Position numbers and translations under genes: made by a program. From Tenacibaculum sp. MAR_2010_89 (GTDB lineage: Bacteria; Bacteroidota; Bacteroidia; Flavobacteriales; Flavobacteriaceae), in NCBI RefSeq assembly GCF_900105985.1, contig NZ_FNUB01000005.1, positions 682,001 through 746,000 of the forward strand: 64,000 nt of DNA, read 5' to 3'. This document shows, piece after piece, positions 1-8,397 of the stretch (position 1 is its first letter; every line of letters begins with the position of its first letter). The notes below the pieces were generated by a model, which did not search any database, was not told the origin of the DNA, and was given only the letters and a program-made list of their open reading frames with translations.

Positions 1-245
1 TCTTTTTTCCAAATATTATAGATTATATCATGATAAAAAATAGAAAAAGAAACTATATCAGCATTCTTTAATTCAACTTTATAGGTGTCAAAATAAGTAA
101 ATAGTTCTTCTAAATGAGAAAAATTATGATAAACTCTATGTTTTTCAGTGTAGTTGTTTTCAAGAGTATTCCATAGAGAATCTATTAAGTCTTTATTAGA
201 AGTATAAGCTGAAACAAGGTTTTTAAAACGATTTTTTAAGTCCAA
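1..245 (-). CDS. HD-superfamily phosphohydrolase-like protein, N-terminal part, cut by left edge
   Basis: The reverse strand stays open from position 245 to the window edge. Its translation has the blocks HRVYHNFSHLEEL and FSIFYHDIIYN. This spacing of His and HD residues is typical of the COG4339-type predicted metal-dependent HD phosphohydrolases, which are small proteins of about 200 residues. I see no ATG: the frame is closed upstream by TAG at 284-282, and TTG at 245-243 is the best start available. The gene diverges from the rtcB operon. Substrate is unknown and only about 80 residues are visible. Confidence 0.6.
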   Translation of the reverse strand, partial: MDLKNRFKNLVSAYTSNKDLIDSLWNTLENNYTEKHRVYHNFSHLEELFTYFDTYKVELKNADIVSFSIFYHDIIYNIWKK

Positions 246-282
246 GGCTAATTTTTTTATAAAAATAACAAATAATTTTATC

Positions 283-318
283 TACGCAAAAAGATTGCGT
301 AATGGTATGTAATATTTG
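283..318 (+). promoter_or_regulatory. Inverted-repeat operator plus ATATTTG promoter element ahead of the first rtcB
   Basis: TACGCAA at 283-289 and TTGCGTA at 295-301 form a perfect 7-bp inverted repeat with a 5-nt spacer. After 13 further bases comes TTTG (315-318), part of an AATATTTG block that resembles the Bacteroidota -7 element. The same arrangement, with the same distance to TTTG, recurs at 14287-14322 ahead of the Y-RNA region. I read it as a regulator-binding site overlapping a promoter. The regulator is not identified in the window. Confidence 0.5.
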
Positions 319-359
319 TACCGGAATCATAAGAAAGTAAATAACTTTCAATAGTAATT

Positions 360-387
360 GCTCCACAAAACAAGGAGTTTGTGGAGC
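360..387 (+). other. Ten-base-pair hairpin just upstream of rtcB-1
   Basis: GCTCCACAAA (360-369) pairs perfectly with TTTGTGGAGC (378-387) around the 8-nt loop ACAAGGAG. There is no U-tract, so it is not an intrinsic terminator. It ends 13 nt before the ATG at 401 and puts a purine-rich Shine-Dalgarno-like sequence in its loop. It could affect translation or stability of the rtcB message. Confidence 0.5.
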
Positions 388-391
388 TTAA

Positions 392-1798
<1,407 letters not shown>

Positions 1799-1801
1799 CT
1801 T

Positions 1802-2167
1802 ATGAAGTTTTTTTGTAAAAAATGTAATAGTTTATTAGTGAAAGGATTAAAGGAAGCACAAAAGAAAGAAGTTATCTATGCAGACGAATATGATTTAATC
1901 CCAATTGGGAAATATATAGTCAATAGTGATATTTGGAATTTTGGAGATTTAGAAATTATTTACCTTATAAATGCTAATAATATAGACTTAAAAAGTCATC
2001 ATGATTATGCGAAAATGCAAGGCTGTTGTGGACCTTCAGGAGCAGATGGACTGAATCAACTTTGCCCTACTTGTAAAGAAGAAATAGGGGTTTTAGTTGC
2101 TGATTGTTATACTCCACGTTTTATTGGATTAGATGTAAATAAAGTTTCATTAAAACCATTATGGTAA
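1802..2167 (+). CDS. Small cysteine-rich, probably zinc-binding protein of unknown function
   Basis: 121 residues beginning 3 nt after the rtcB stop, so surely co-transcribed. CKKC near the N-terminus (C5, C8) and CCG...CPTC near residues 75-92 look like a four-cysteine zinc site split across the protein. The core between them is rich in Ile, Asp and Asn, and no catalytic motif is recognised. I do not know the family. Its tight coupling to rtcB suggests a role in the same repair pathway, perhaps binding RNA or a partner protein. Confidence 0.6.
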   Translation: MKFFCKKCNSLLVKGLKEAQKKEVIYADEYDLIPIGKYIVNSDIWNFGDLEIIYLINANNIDLKSHHDYAKMQGCCGPSGADGLNQLCPTCKEEIGVLVADCYTPRFIGLDVNKVSLKPLW

Positions 2168-2623
2168 ATGGAAAGAGTATCTTTTTTTGAGAAAATTATA
2201 ATTATAGCTGGATTAATTGTTTTTCTACTAACGATTCCTTTTATCTTATTCTATTTTCTTTTAAGATGGATATTCAATAAAATTAAACTCAGAATTCTAG
2301 TATATAAAAATAGAGGTAAAATGTATTTTATTTATTCTGATTATAATGAGTTTGAATTTTCAAACTACATAAAAGAAGATACTGATTACTCATTAATAAA
2401 TTGTATAAAAGTAATAAATGGTAGTGTTGAAGGAGTACTAGAAGGGTTTTTGATTAGAGGATGTAGAACAAAGTCGTATCCTAGATTAGTTAAAATCGGT
2501 AGAAAAGAATTGATACATAAAGAACATTATGGAAGCTTTAAAAATTTTGCTAGAAGAAAGAAAGATCCAGAAAGCTTTTTTTTGTTATTAAAGAAGTCGA
2601 TAAAAAGGTTAGAAAAAGAATAA
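2168..2623 (+). CDS. Unknown protein with one N-terminal membrane segment
   Basis: 151 residues; the ATG directly follows the stop codon of the previous gene. Residues about 8-30 form a long hydrophobic stretch (IIIIAGLIVFLLTIPFILF) followed by basic residues, so a single membrane anchor with the remainder probably cytoplasmic. The C-terminal part is basic (RRKK, KKSIKR). No family recognised. It would place one component of the rtcB operon at the membrane. Confidence 0.5.
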   Translation: MERVSFFEKIIIIAGLIVFLLTIPFILFYFLLRWIFNKIKLRILVYKNRGKMYFIYSDYNEFEFSNYIKEDTDYSLINCIKVINGSVEGVLEGFLIRGCRTKSYPRLVKIGRKELIHKEHYGSFKNFARRKKDPESFFLLLKKSIKRLEKE

Positions 2624-2717
2624 TATGAACTTAGGACCTATTAAAAAAGTTATATGATTCATAAAAAAGAATGTTAGGTTTATAATAAGTAAGAGATGCA
2701 AATTAAAAAAGGAACAC

Positions 2718-2748
2718 TGTATTAAGTTTTAATTAATAACTTAATACA
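2718..2748 (+). promoter_or_regulatory. Eleven-bp perfect inverted repeat at the start of the next gene
   Basis: TGTATTAAGTT (718-728 within this kilobase) pairs with AACTTAATACA (738-748) across 9 nt and ends 2 nt before the ATG at 2751. It lacks a U-tract on the + strand. It could be an operator or a hairpin that hides the translation start of the basic 74-residue protein. The rest of the 2624-2750 gap shows nothing else I can name. Confidence 0.4.
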
Positions 2749-2750
2749 AA

Positions 2751-2975
2751 ATGAAATCGTACACAAACAAGAAGTATTACAATTTCAAAAGATCTCATAA
2801 GAGAAAAAAACGTACAAAATCAGCTAAAATTTATTGGAAAAGTAATAGTTGGGAGTACAGAAGATTTTTGAGGCAACAATTCAGAACAAAATGTAAAACT
2901 GTTTTAAAAAAACAAGTTGAAGGCTATGAAATAGAATTTCCACTGTATAGAAAAACACTTTGGTGGGAATATTAA
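2751..2975 (+). CDS. Small, strongly basic protein of unknown function
   Basis: 74 residues with runs such as KRSHKRKKRTKS and very few acidic residues before the C-terminus; such composition suits an RNA- or ribosome-binding protein. It starts 2 nt after a perfect hairpin and ends 12 nt before the preferred start of the nucleotidyltransferase at 2987. The basic, aromatic-rich style resembles the unknown protein encoded ahead of the second rtcB (7711), but I cannot align them convincingly. Confidence 0.5.
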   Translation: MKSYTNKKYYNFKRSHKRKKRTKSAKIYWKSNSWEYRRFLRQQFRTKCKTVLKKQVEGYEIEFPLYRKTLWWEY

Positions 2976-2986
2976 AATTAAAAACA

Positions 2987-3730
2987 ATGGAAAAGAGAAT
3001 TTTAGAGTACTTAGCAAATTTAGAACGTGAAAAAGATATTGAAATATTATTTGCAGTAGAATCGGGGAGCAGAGCTTGGGACTTTGCTTCTCCAGATTCT
3101 GATTATGATATACGATTTGTATATAAACACAAAAGAGAATGGTACTTAAACCTTTGGGAGCAAAAAGATACGATTCAATTTATGACTGATGATGATTTAG
3201 ATGGATCAGGATGGGATATTCGAAAGGCATTACAATTGTTATCTAAATCAAATGCATCGTTTTTAGGGTGGTTGTTTTCACCAGTTGTTTATAGAGCAGA
3301 TGAGGTTTTTCTTAAAGAAATTAAAGAATTAGCTAACTTAAATTTTAATCCAGTTTCAGGGTTTTATCACTATCACAGTATGAATAAAGGGTTTGAAGAA
3401 AAATTAGGAACTTCAGAAATGACTATAAAAAGCTTTTTTTATGCTATTAGAACAGCTTTATGTGCTAATTGGATAGTGAAAAACAAAACGATTCCGCCAG
3501 TACTATTAAGAGAAATGTATTCTTTATTGGAAGAAAATCATCAAAAAAAATTAGATGATTTAATTCTGTTAAAGAGTAAAAACATAGAAAAGAGTATTTT
3601 GAATATTGATAATGATTTAATCAATTTGGTAAGAAAAATTGTTGAGGAGAATAATGATATGAAAAACAGTTTATTAAATACAAAACCTAAAAAGGAAGAA
3701 TTTAATAGGTTTTTTATAAAGAACGTTTAA
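2987..3730 (+). CDS. RlaP-type nucleotidyltransferase (RtcB-associated, COG3541)
   Basis: 247 residues from the ATG at 2987; an in-frame GTG at 2960 would overlap the previous gene and add residues not expected in this family. The polymerase-beta-type nucleotidyltransferase signature is present: GSRAWDFASPDSDYDIRF, with G27-S28 and the metal-binding D39 and D41. Members are recurrent neighbours of RtcB and have been named RlaP for that reason. They are predicted to add nucleotides to damaged RNA ends, although their substrate is not established. The second copy at 3824 follows after a dispersed repeat. Confidence 0.8.
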   Translation: MEKRILEYLANLEREKDIEILFAVESGSRAWDFASPDSDYDIRFVYKHKREWYLNLWEQKDTIQFMTDDDLDGSGWDIRKALQLLSKSNASFLGWLFSPVVYRADEVFLKEIKELANLNFNPVSGFYHYHSMNKGFEEKLGTSEMTIKSFFYAIRTALCANWIVKNKTIPPVLLREMYSLLEENHQKKLDDLILLKSKNIEKSILNIDNDLINLVRKIVEENNDMKNSLLNTKPKKEEFNRFFIKNV

Positions 3731-3733
3731 AAA

Positions 3734-3829
3734 TGTCATTGCGATTGAGGTACGAAAGAAGCAATCTGTTTATAGATAAATGGATTGCTTTACAAGCAAT
3801 AATGAAACTAAAGATTGTATAAAATGACA
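3734..3829. repeat. Dispersed palindromic repeat, copy 1
   Basis: Begins TGTCATTGCGATTGAGG and ends AATGACA, with inner complementary blocks (AAGCAATC and GGATTGCTT, plus the small hairpin ATTGCTT-TAC-AAGCAAT). Its right end overlaps the ATG of the next gene (3824), so the element supplies the start codon context. Four more copies occur at 9826, 10699, 13666 and 14451. Confidence 0.7.
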
Positions 3830-4888
3830 CTAGAAGAATTAAAAAAATCAGGAAGTATTATATTCGAATGTATCAGTGGAAGTAGAGCTTATGGCTTACA
3901 AACTCCTACTTCCGATACTGATATTAGAGGTGTATTTATTTTGCCAAAAGAACAATTTTATTCTTTAAATTATATTGGGCAGGTAAACAATGAAACAAAT
4001 GATATAGCTTATTATGAATTAAGAAAGTTTATAGAATTATGTTCTAAGAACAATCCGAATATTTTAGAGATGCTGAACGTTCCTGAGGATTGTGTTTTAT
4101 ACAAAAATCCATTATTTGATGAAATTAAAAAAGAATACTTTTTGTCTAAACTATGTAAAAAGTCCTTTGCTAATTATGCGTTTACACAAATTAAAAAAGC
4201 AAGAGGGTTAAACAAGAAAATTGTTAATCCAATTGAAAAAGAACGAAAAACTATTGAGGATTTTTGTACTATAAGAACAGATAAGAGAGCTATAAAAATT
4301 GAAGATTTTCTAAAAGAAAAATCATTAGAAAAAGAAAATGTCGGTTTGGAAAAAATACCGAACATGAAAAATTGTTTTAATCTATTTTATAGTGATACTT
4401 CAAATTATCAAGGAATTTCAAGAGAAGAAGCAAATGAAGTTTGTACGAGTTCTATTCCAAAGGAAGAACAACCAATAGCAATGTTATATTGTAATTTGGA
4501 GGGATATTCATCGTATTGTAAAAAATATAAGGAGTACTGGTCTTGGGTAGAAAAAAGAAATGATGAACGTTATAAAAGTAATATTTCTCATGATAAGAAT
4601 TATGACGCTAAAAATATGATGCATACGTTTCGATTATTACACATGGCAAAAGAAATAGGAAAAGAAGGAATAATTAATGTAAGACGAAATGATAGAGATT
4701 TTTTATTAGCTATAAAAAATGCTGAATATGAATATGATAATCTAGTTAGAAAAGCAGAATTAATGAGAGAAGAATTAGAGTTGATTTATAATGCATCCGA
4801 CTTGCTTGAAAAACCTAATTTACATAAAATAAACTCATTACTAATTTCTGTAAGAAACAAATACTACACACTTAATGTCAAAAAATAG
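3824..4888 (+). CDS. RlaP-type nucleotidyltransferase, second and longer copy
   Basis: 354 residues from the ATG at 3824 (a TTG at 3815 lies inside the repeat and is less likely). The NTase signature is ISGSRAYGLQTPTSDTDIRG: G19-S20, D31 and D33. The protein is about 100 residues longer than the copy at 2987 and only distantly similar, so the two probably serve different ends or substrates. The last 14 nt overlap the DUF434 gene, which indicates translational coupling. Confidence 0.8.
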   Translation: MTLEELKKSGSIIFECISGSRAYGLQTPTSDTDIRGVFILPKEQFYSLNYIGQVNNETNDIAYYELRKFIELCSKNNPNILEMLNVPEDCVLYKNPLFDEIKKEYFLSKLCKKSFANYAFTQIKKARGLNKKIVNPIEKERKTIEDFCTIRTDKRAIKIEDFLKEKSLEKENVGLEKIPNMKNCFNLFYSDTSNYQGISREEANEVCTSSIPKEEQPIAMLYCNLEGYSSYCKKYKEYWSWVEKRNDERYKSNISHDKNYDAKNMMHTFRLLHMAKEIGKEGIINVRRNDRDFLLAIKNAEYEYDNLVRKAELMREELELIYNASDLLEKPNLHKINSLLISVRNKYYTLNVKK

Positions 4889-5576
4889 AGGAAAAGAAGG
4901 TAAAGACGATTATTTATTTGGAGAAGTATTTATGCAACGAAAAATAAAAGAAGCGGTACTTGACATGTCTTTTTTATTAGAACGTGGTTATGGTGAATCT
5001 TCTTCTTGTGAATTAGTAGGAAACCGTTATAAGTTGAATAAAAGACAACAACAAGCAATAAAAGGAATGGCGGCAAGTGAAACTGCTGTTGTGCATCGAG
5101 AAAAGACTAAAATATCCGTTGAAAATTTAGAAGGAGCTACATTAATTATTGACGGATTTAATCAGTTAATATTATTAGAAAGTATACTATCAGAAGCCTA
5201 TGTGTTTAAAGGAAGAGATGGAGCGTATAGAGATTTGTCGAATTTATACGGGACCTATAAAAGTGTACGTCAAACTGAAAAAGCCATTGAAGTTTTTGCT
5301 GAGTTCTTTAAAAAGTATAGTGTTTTAAAAGTTGTTTGGGTATTTGATGCTCCAGTTTCTAATAGTGGACATATGAAAGTAAAGTTAATGGAGTATGCAA
5401 ATAAAAAAGGGTATAATTGGGAAGTGATACAAGAGAACAATCCCGATAAATTCATAGTAAATAGCAATTTTATTGGGGTAAGTTCTGATGCTTGGATTTT
5501 AGATAAAACAAAATCCTGGACTAATATTATTGACGTTTTAATTCCTGAAAATTATCCTTTTTTGATCACCTGTTAG
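4875..5576 (+). CDS. DUF434 domain protein with NYN/PIN-like fold, possible RNase
   Basis: 233 residues. The N-terminal 70 or so are helical with the typical DUF434 stretch YKLNKRQQQAIKGMAASE. The second half starts with LIIDGFNQLIL (D93), continues FKGRDGAYRDLS, then VVWVFDAPVSNSG (D158); these spaced acidic residues resemble NYN/PIN-type nucleases. DUF434 proteins are known companions of RtcB and RlaP. A trimming nuclease for broken RNA ends is a reasonable inference but unproven. It overlaps the upstream nucleotidyltransferase gene by 14 nt. Confidence 0.7.
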   Translation: MSKNRGKEGKDDYLFGEVFMQRKIKEAVLDMSFLLERGYGESSSCELVGNRYKLNKRQQQAIKGMAASETAVVHREKTKISVENLEGATLIIDGFNQLILLESILSEAYVFKGRDGAYRDLSNLYGTYKSVRQTEKAIEVFAEFFKKYSVLKVVWVFDAPVSNSGHMKVKLMEYANKKGYNWEVIQENNPDKFIVNSNFIGVSSDAWILDKTKSWTNIIDVLIPENYPFLITC

Positions 5577-5585
5577 TAAAATAAA

Positions 5586-6254
5586 ATGGAAAAAGAAAAG
5601 GTACTATATAAGTTAAAAGAAATACAAAGGTTGTTTTTGTACGAAAACAAAGAACATTACCTATTGAAATGTAAGGATGAGCATATTGAAACAATAGCAT
5701 TTAATATCGAGAATTATTTTTCTCAAGAATGTTTTCTCGAAAAATATGAGCAGCCCTACTTTGAAGAAGAAATAAAAATTGATAGAATCTTGGTCTTTAA
5801 TAAATTTCAGTTTTTAATAGAAGAAAAGAATATACCTGAATTAATTCAAAAATTAGAGGAAGTAAAAATTAAAGATTTCCTTATAGTTTTAGGGCAAAGA
5901 ATTACATCAGCAACAATTAAAGATGAAAAAGCAATTCTGCCAATAAACAAGGAAGTGTACAATGCAAGCTTTAAGTTTTATAATACACAGATTTCAAAAG
6001 CAGTGAGAGCTTTTGAAAAGCATTCAGAAAGAACCACAAATAGTTTTTGGGGAAAGGCTATTGGAAATCCTGCTGAAAAAGAAGAAAAAGTAAGAGATTT
6101 ATTAGCTGGGATGTTAAAAAATAAAACATGGTGGAATGTTTATTATCATTACAAACATGAAATAGTATATGAGATAAGAATAGCGTCAGGACATGGAGCT
6201 CGTTGGAAAAAAGAAAATTTAGAATTTATTGGTTTTGTAGAGCCGTTTAGATGA
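5586..6254 (+). CDS. Conserved-looking unknown protein of the RNA-repair operon
   Basis: 222 residues, starting 9 nt after the DUF434 gene, hence the same operon. It is soluble in appearance, rich in Glu, Lys and Ile. A well-formed C-terminal block, IASGHGARWKKENLEFIGF, looks like a conserved motif because of its Gly/Arg/Trp content. The middle has KAVRAFEKHSERTTNSFWG. I do not recognise the family. Its position suggests a fifth component of the RtcB-RlaP-DUF434 pathway. Confidence 0.55.
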   Translation: MEKEKVLYKLKEIQRLFLYENKEHYLLKCKDEHIETIAFNIENYFSQECFLEKYEQPYFEEEIKIDRILVFNKFQFLIEEKNIPELIQKLEEVKIKDFLIVLGQRITSATIKDEKAILPINKEVYNASFKFYNTQISKAVRAFEKHSERTTNSFWGKAIGNPAEKEEKVRDLLAGMLKNKTWWNVYYHYKHEIVYEIRIASGHGARWKKENLEFIGFVEPFR

Positions 6255-6302
6255 TGGTAAAAATTAGATTTAATATTTTTGAAAAATGAAATTTTAATTG
6301 TT

Positions 6303-7048
6303 ATGAGAATATTAATAAGAACTCTTTATGAATTTAAGGATAATACTTTAGAAATTTTTTCACTTATGAAGCTATACAAGTTATAGATGGTATAAAAAAT
6401 TATTCTAAATTCAGTTTAATAATTTATAAAACAGGATTTGAACCCAACTATAAGGGGTTAATGTTGAGAAGAAATCATTCAGAATTTATGGTTGAATACT
6501 TTGATAATTTTAATCAGAGTTTTGATAAGTTAAAGTTAAATTCATTTTCGGAATTTAACTTACATCTTAATAGGTTTTTAAATGAAGAAGAAGAAAACAT
6601 AACAAAATTGTTTTTTGAAAGTTTAACATCACAGAATAAAGAAAAAGAAATTGAGAAATATAAAAAATGGAAAATTAAATATAAAAAGAAACAGAAAAAT
6701 GAAAAGAAAAAAAGAAGGATTAAAGTTTTAATAGCATTAGGTCTGTTGCCTTTTATTTTATATGTAGGGAATTTATTATATACAGGTGAATACAAATTTT
6801 TATTTCAGGATACGTCAAATGTAAAAGCAGTCATATTTAAAACTAATTGGTCACCTACTATTGGTGGGTATTATCAAAATCTATATTTTCAGTATGAGTA
6901 TAATGAAATATTATATGAAAATAATGTCAAAATAGATAAGATTGAAGGGCAAAAAAATATAGGGGACACAATATTTTTAAAAATATCTAAAACTTACCCT
7001 AAAAGATACCTTATTGAAGGCTACATAACTTCTTTTGATACACAGTGA
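6303..7048 (+). pseudogene. Frameshifted unknown protein with one membrane segment
   Basis: An intact frame begins with ATG at 6461 (195 residues), but the same frame is open upstream and reads FTYEAIQVIDGIKNYSKFS; a separate frame from ATG 6303 (MRILIRTLYEFKDNTLEIF) joins it exactly at the T-run 6355-6360. One extra T would restore a 248-codon gene. So this is either a real frameshift or a homopolymer sequencing error. The C-terminal part has a lysine-rich stretch followed by one hydrophobic segment (LIALGLLPFILYVGNLLY). Function unknown. Confidence 0.5.
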
Positions 7049-7140
7049 TTTAATAATTTAAAATTAATCTAAACGTTTTTATCAAAAAAATAGATGATAT
7101 TTGTAATTAATAATTAAAGAATAAAACAAAATTTAAACCT

Positions 7141-7206
7141 ATGACAATACTAAAATTCACATATCAGGACGCAAATAAGCGACTTAGTGAGTTGTATTTT
7201 AGGTAG
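7141..7206 (+). CDS. Putative leader peptide A (21 residues)
   Basis: ATG at 7141, TAG at 7204-7206, 26 nt before an intrinsic terminator. It contains CTA, CAG, GAC, CGA and CTT codons, which correspond to four of the six tRNAs encoded in the array at 13.4-14.3 kb. GGACGC (7167-7172) inside the ORF is identical to the 3' arm of the terminator and can therefore pair with the GCGTCC arm (7232-7237). Translation is inferred from context only; the ORF is too short for coding statistics. Confidence 0.45.
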   Translation: MTILKFTYQDANKRLSELYFR

Positions 7207-7231
7207 AAATTCACAGTATAAAAAGTAAAAA

Positions 7232-7264
7232 GCGTCCAAAATTAATTTTTGGACGCTTTTTTTT
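7232..7264 (+). terminator. Intrinsic terminator A (attenuator)
   Basis: GCGTCCAAAA (232-241) pairs with TTTTGGACGC (247-256) across a short loop, followed by eight T. It has the same GCGTCC/GGACGC core as terminator C at 12858. Nothing known needs terminating here except leader A, because the preceding gene ended almost 200 nt earlier. Confidence 0.8.
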
Positions 7265-7426
7265 ATAAAAAATTTTAAAACCTGAAATCCACTTTGAATC
7301 GTGTAGTACAAAATGTACATAACAAAGTATCAGTCAATTAATAAATCTGCAAAAGGCGGACGGGATTTTTATTTCCTAAAAATAACCGCAACTAGTTGAT
7401 TATTAGTAAAATAGAAAGTGTTTTTA

Positions 7427-7458
7427 TTTGTGTAATTCAAAAATAGATTCTAAGTTTG
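7427..7458 (+). promoter_or_regulatory. Bacteroidota-type promoter for leader B and the rtcB-2/prfH operon
   Basis: TTTG at 427-430, a 20-nt spacer, then TAAGTTTG at 451-458: a near-perfect match to the TTTG-N19/20-TAnnTTTG consensus of the Bacteroidota primary sigma factor. The stretch 7265-7426 before it holds no gene that I can support, but it contains CGGACGGGATTTTTA, which resembles CGGACAGGATTCTTA at the same place ahead of leader D. Confidence 0.7.
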
Positions 7459-7499
7459 CATCGCAATTATGCAACAAAACAATTATAAAACGAAGTAAC

Positions 7500-7583
7500 A
7501 TGTTCAAATACCAATTAAACATAAGTACACTAATAGAACCAGGTTCTTGTGTGCACATGCTTCGCGACTTTCTTCACACATAG
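7500..7583 (+). CDS. Putative leader peptide B (27 residues)
   Basis: ATG at 7500, about 40 nt after the -7 element; stop at 7581-7583, 23 nt before terminator B. The codons include CAA, CTA, CCA, TGT, CTT, CGC, GAC and CTT, covering all six amino acids served by the tRNA array. GCTTCG-C-GACTTT at 7559-7571, within the ORF, can form 12 base pairs (one bulged C) with AAAGTCCGAAGC at 7606-7617. That pairing would destroy the terminator stem. This is the strongest attenuator in the window. Confidence 0.55.
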   Translation: MFKYQLNISTLIEPGSCVHMLRDFLHT

Positions 7584-7605
7584 ATAAGAATTATCCTATA
7601 TATGA

Positions 7606-7638
7606 AAAGTCCGAAGCCAAAAAGTTTCGGATTTTTTT
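7606..7638 (+). terminator. Intrinsic terminator B with overlapping antiterminator arm
   Basis: TCCGAA (610-615) pairs with TTCGGA (626-631), extended by A-U pairs into the following seven-T run. The 5' arm and its flank (7606-7617) are complementary over 12 bp to the middle of leader ORF B. The next gene starts about 70 nt further on with no good promoter between, so its expression probably depends on read-through. Confidence 0.8.
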
Positions 7639-7710
7639 ATGCTCTTTTTCAAATAACATACGAGTTAATAATTATTTCCGATAGGTGATAAATAGTTAAA
7701 TATATGTTCA

Positions 7711-8397
7711 TTGAAACCAAAACACATCAAAGAACAAAGACAGAAAGCCATTCGAATTATAAGAAAGAGGCAAAGAGAGATTTATCAAAAAATTAAAGAA
7801 TTAGGGTACATAAAATTAAAAGAACCTATACGACATGGTTGGTTTAAAGAAATTGTAATAACAGAAAATGTAGAACGCTATAAAAACAAGGCGGCTATTT
7901 TAGAGTTGTACGATTGTATAGAAAAAAGTTTTTGGGGTAGAACAAAAGAAAAAGCTGATAAACAGTGGTTTCATAAAATCTCAAAACACTTAATATATAA
8001 AGAATTTCCAACCATATCTAAAAAACAATTTAATCGATTAACATATAAGGCGCAAGCTATGTGTACGGTATTCTCTTTTAGAAACGAAAACAAAAAAATA
8101 AAAAAACGATTTTATATAAGAATTCCAAAAGGAGCTTATAAAATTAAATATACAAGAGCATATATAACACACTCTAAAAGAATTGATCCTCAACTTGAAA
8201 GTGAGTTAGATCTTTTAGAACAACAATTGTATAAAAGTGGTTATTATGAAATTTGGCAAGAGAGTTATTGGAAAAATTATTGGAGAACTCCTCAAGAACA
8301 CAAGCAAAAATTTCAAGTAACTAAACAGTTGAATGCTCTTAAAAAGTATCCTTTACAGGATATTATAAATGACAACATATCATGGGAAATAAATTAA
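7711..8397 (+). CDS. Basic protein of unknown function coupled to rtcB-2
   Basis: 228 residues from a TTG at 7711; no in-frame ATG is available near the start. Very basic N-terminus (HIKEQRQKAIRIIRKRQREIYQ) followed by an aromatic-rich middle and C-terminus. The composition suggests RNA or ribosome binding. Its last 16 nt overlap the start of rtcB-2 (8382), so the two are translationally coupled. It is the first gene after attenuators A and B. No family recognised. Confidence 0.6.
   Translation: MKPKHIKEQRQKAIRIIRKRQREIYQKIKELGYIKLKEPIRHGWFKEIVITENVERYKNKAAILELYDCIEKSFWGRTKEKADKQWFHKISKHLIYKEFPTISKKQFNRLTYKAQAMCTVFSFRNENKKIKKRFYIRIPKGAYKIKYTRAYITHSKRIDPQLESELDLLEQQLYKSGYYEIWQESYWKNYWRTPQEHKQKFQVTKQLNALKKYPLQDIINDNISWEIN

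Noticed and set aside
283..318. Sigma-54 promoter with RtcR control, as in proteobacterial rtcB operons
   Set aside because: TGG and TTGTA are present but the spacing is 2 nt too long, the second copy lacks the GG, and no RtcR gene is in the window.
360..387. Hairpin before rtcB-1 as a terminator/attenuator like the other four
   Set aside because: No U-tract follows and no short ORF precedes it.
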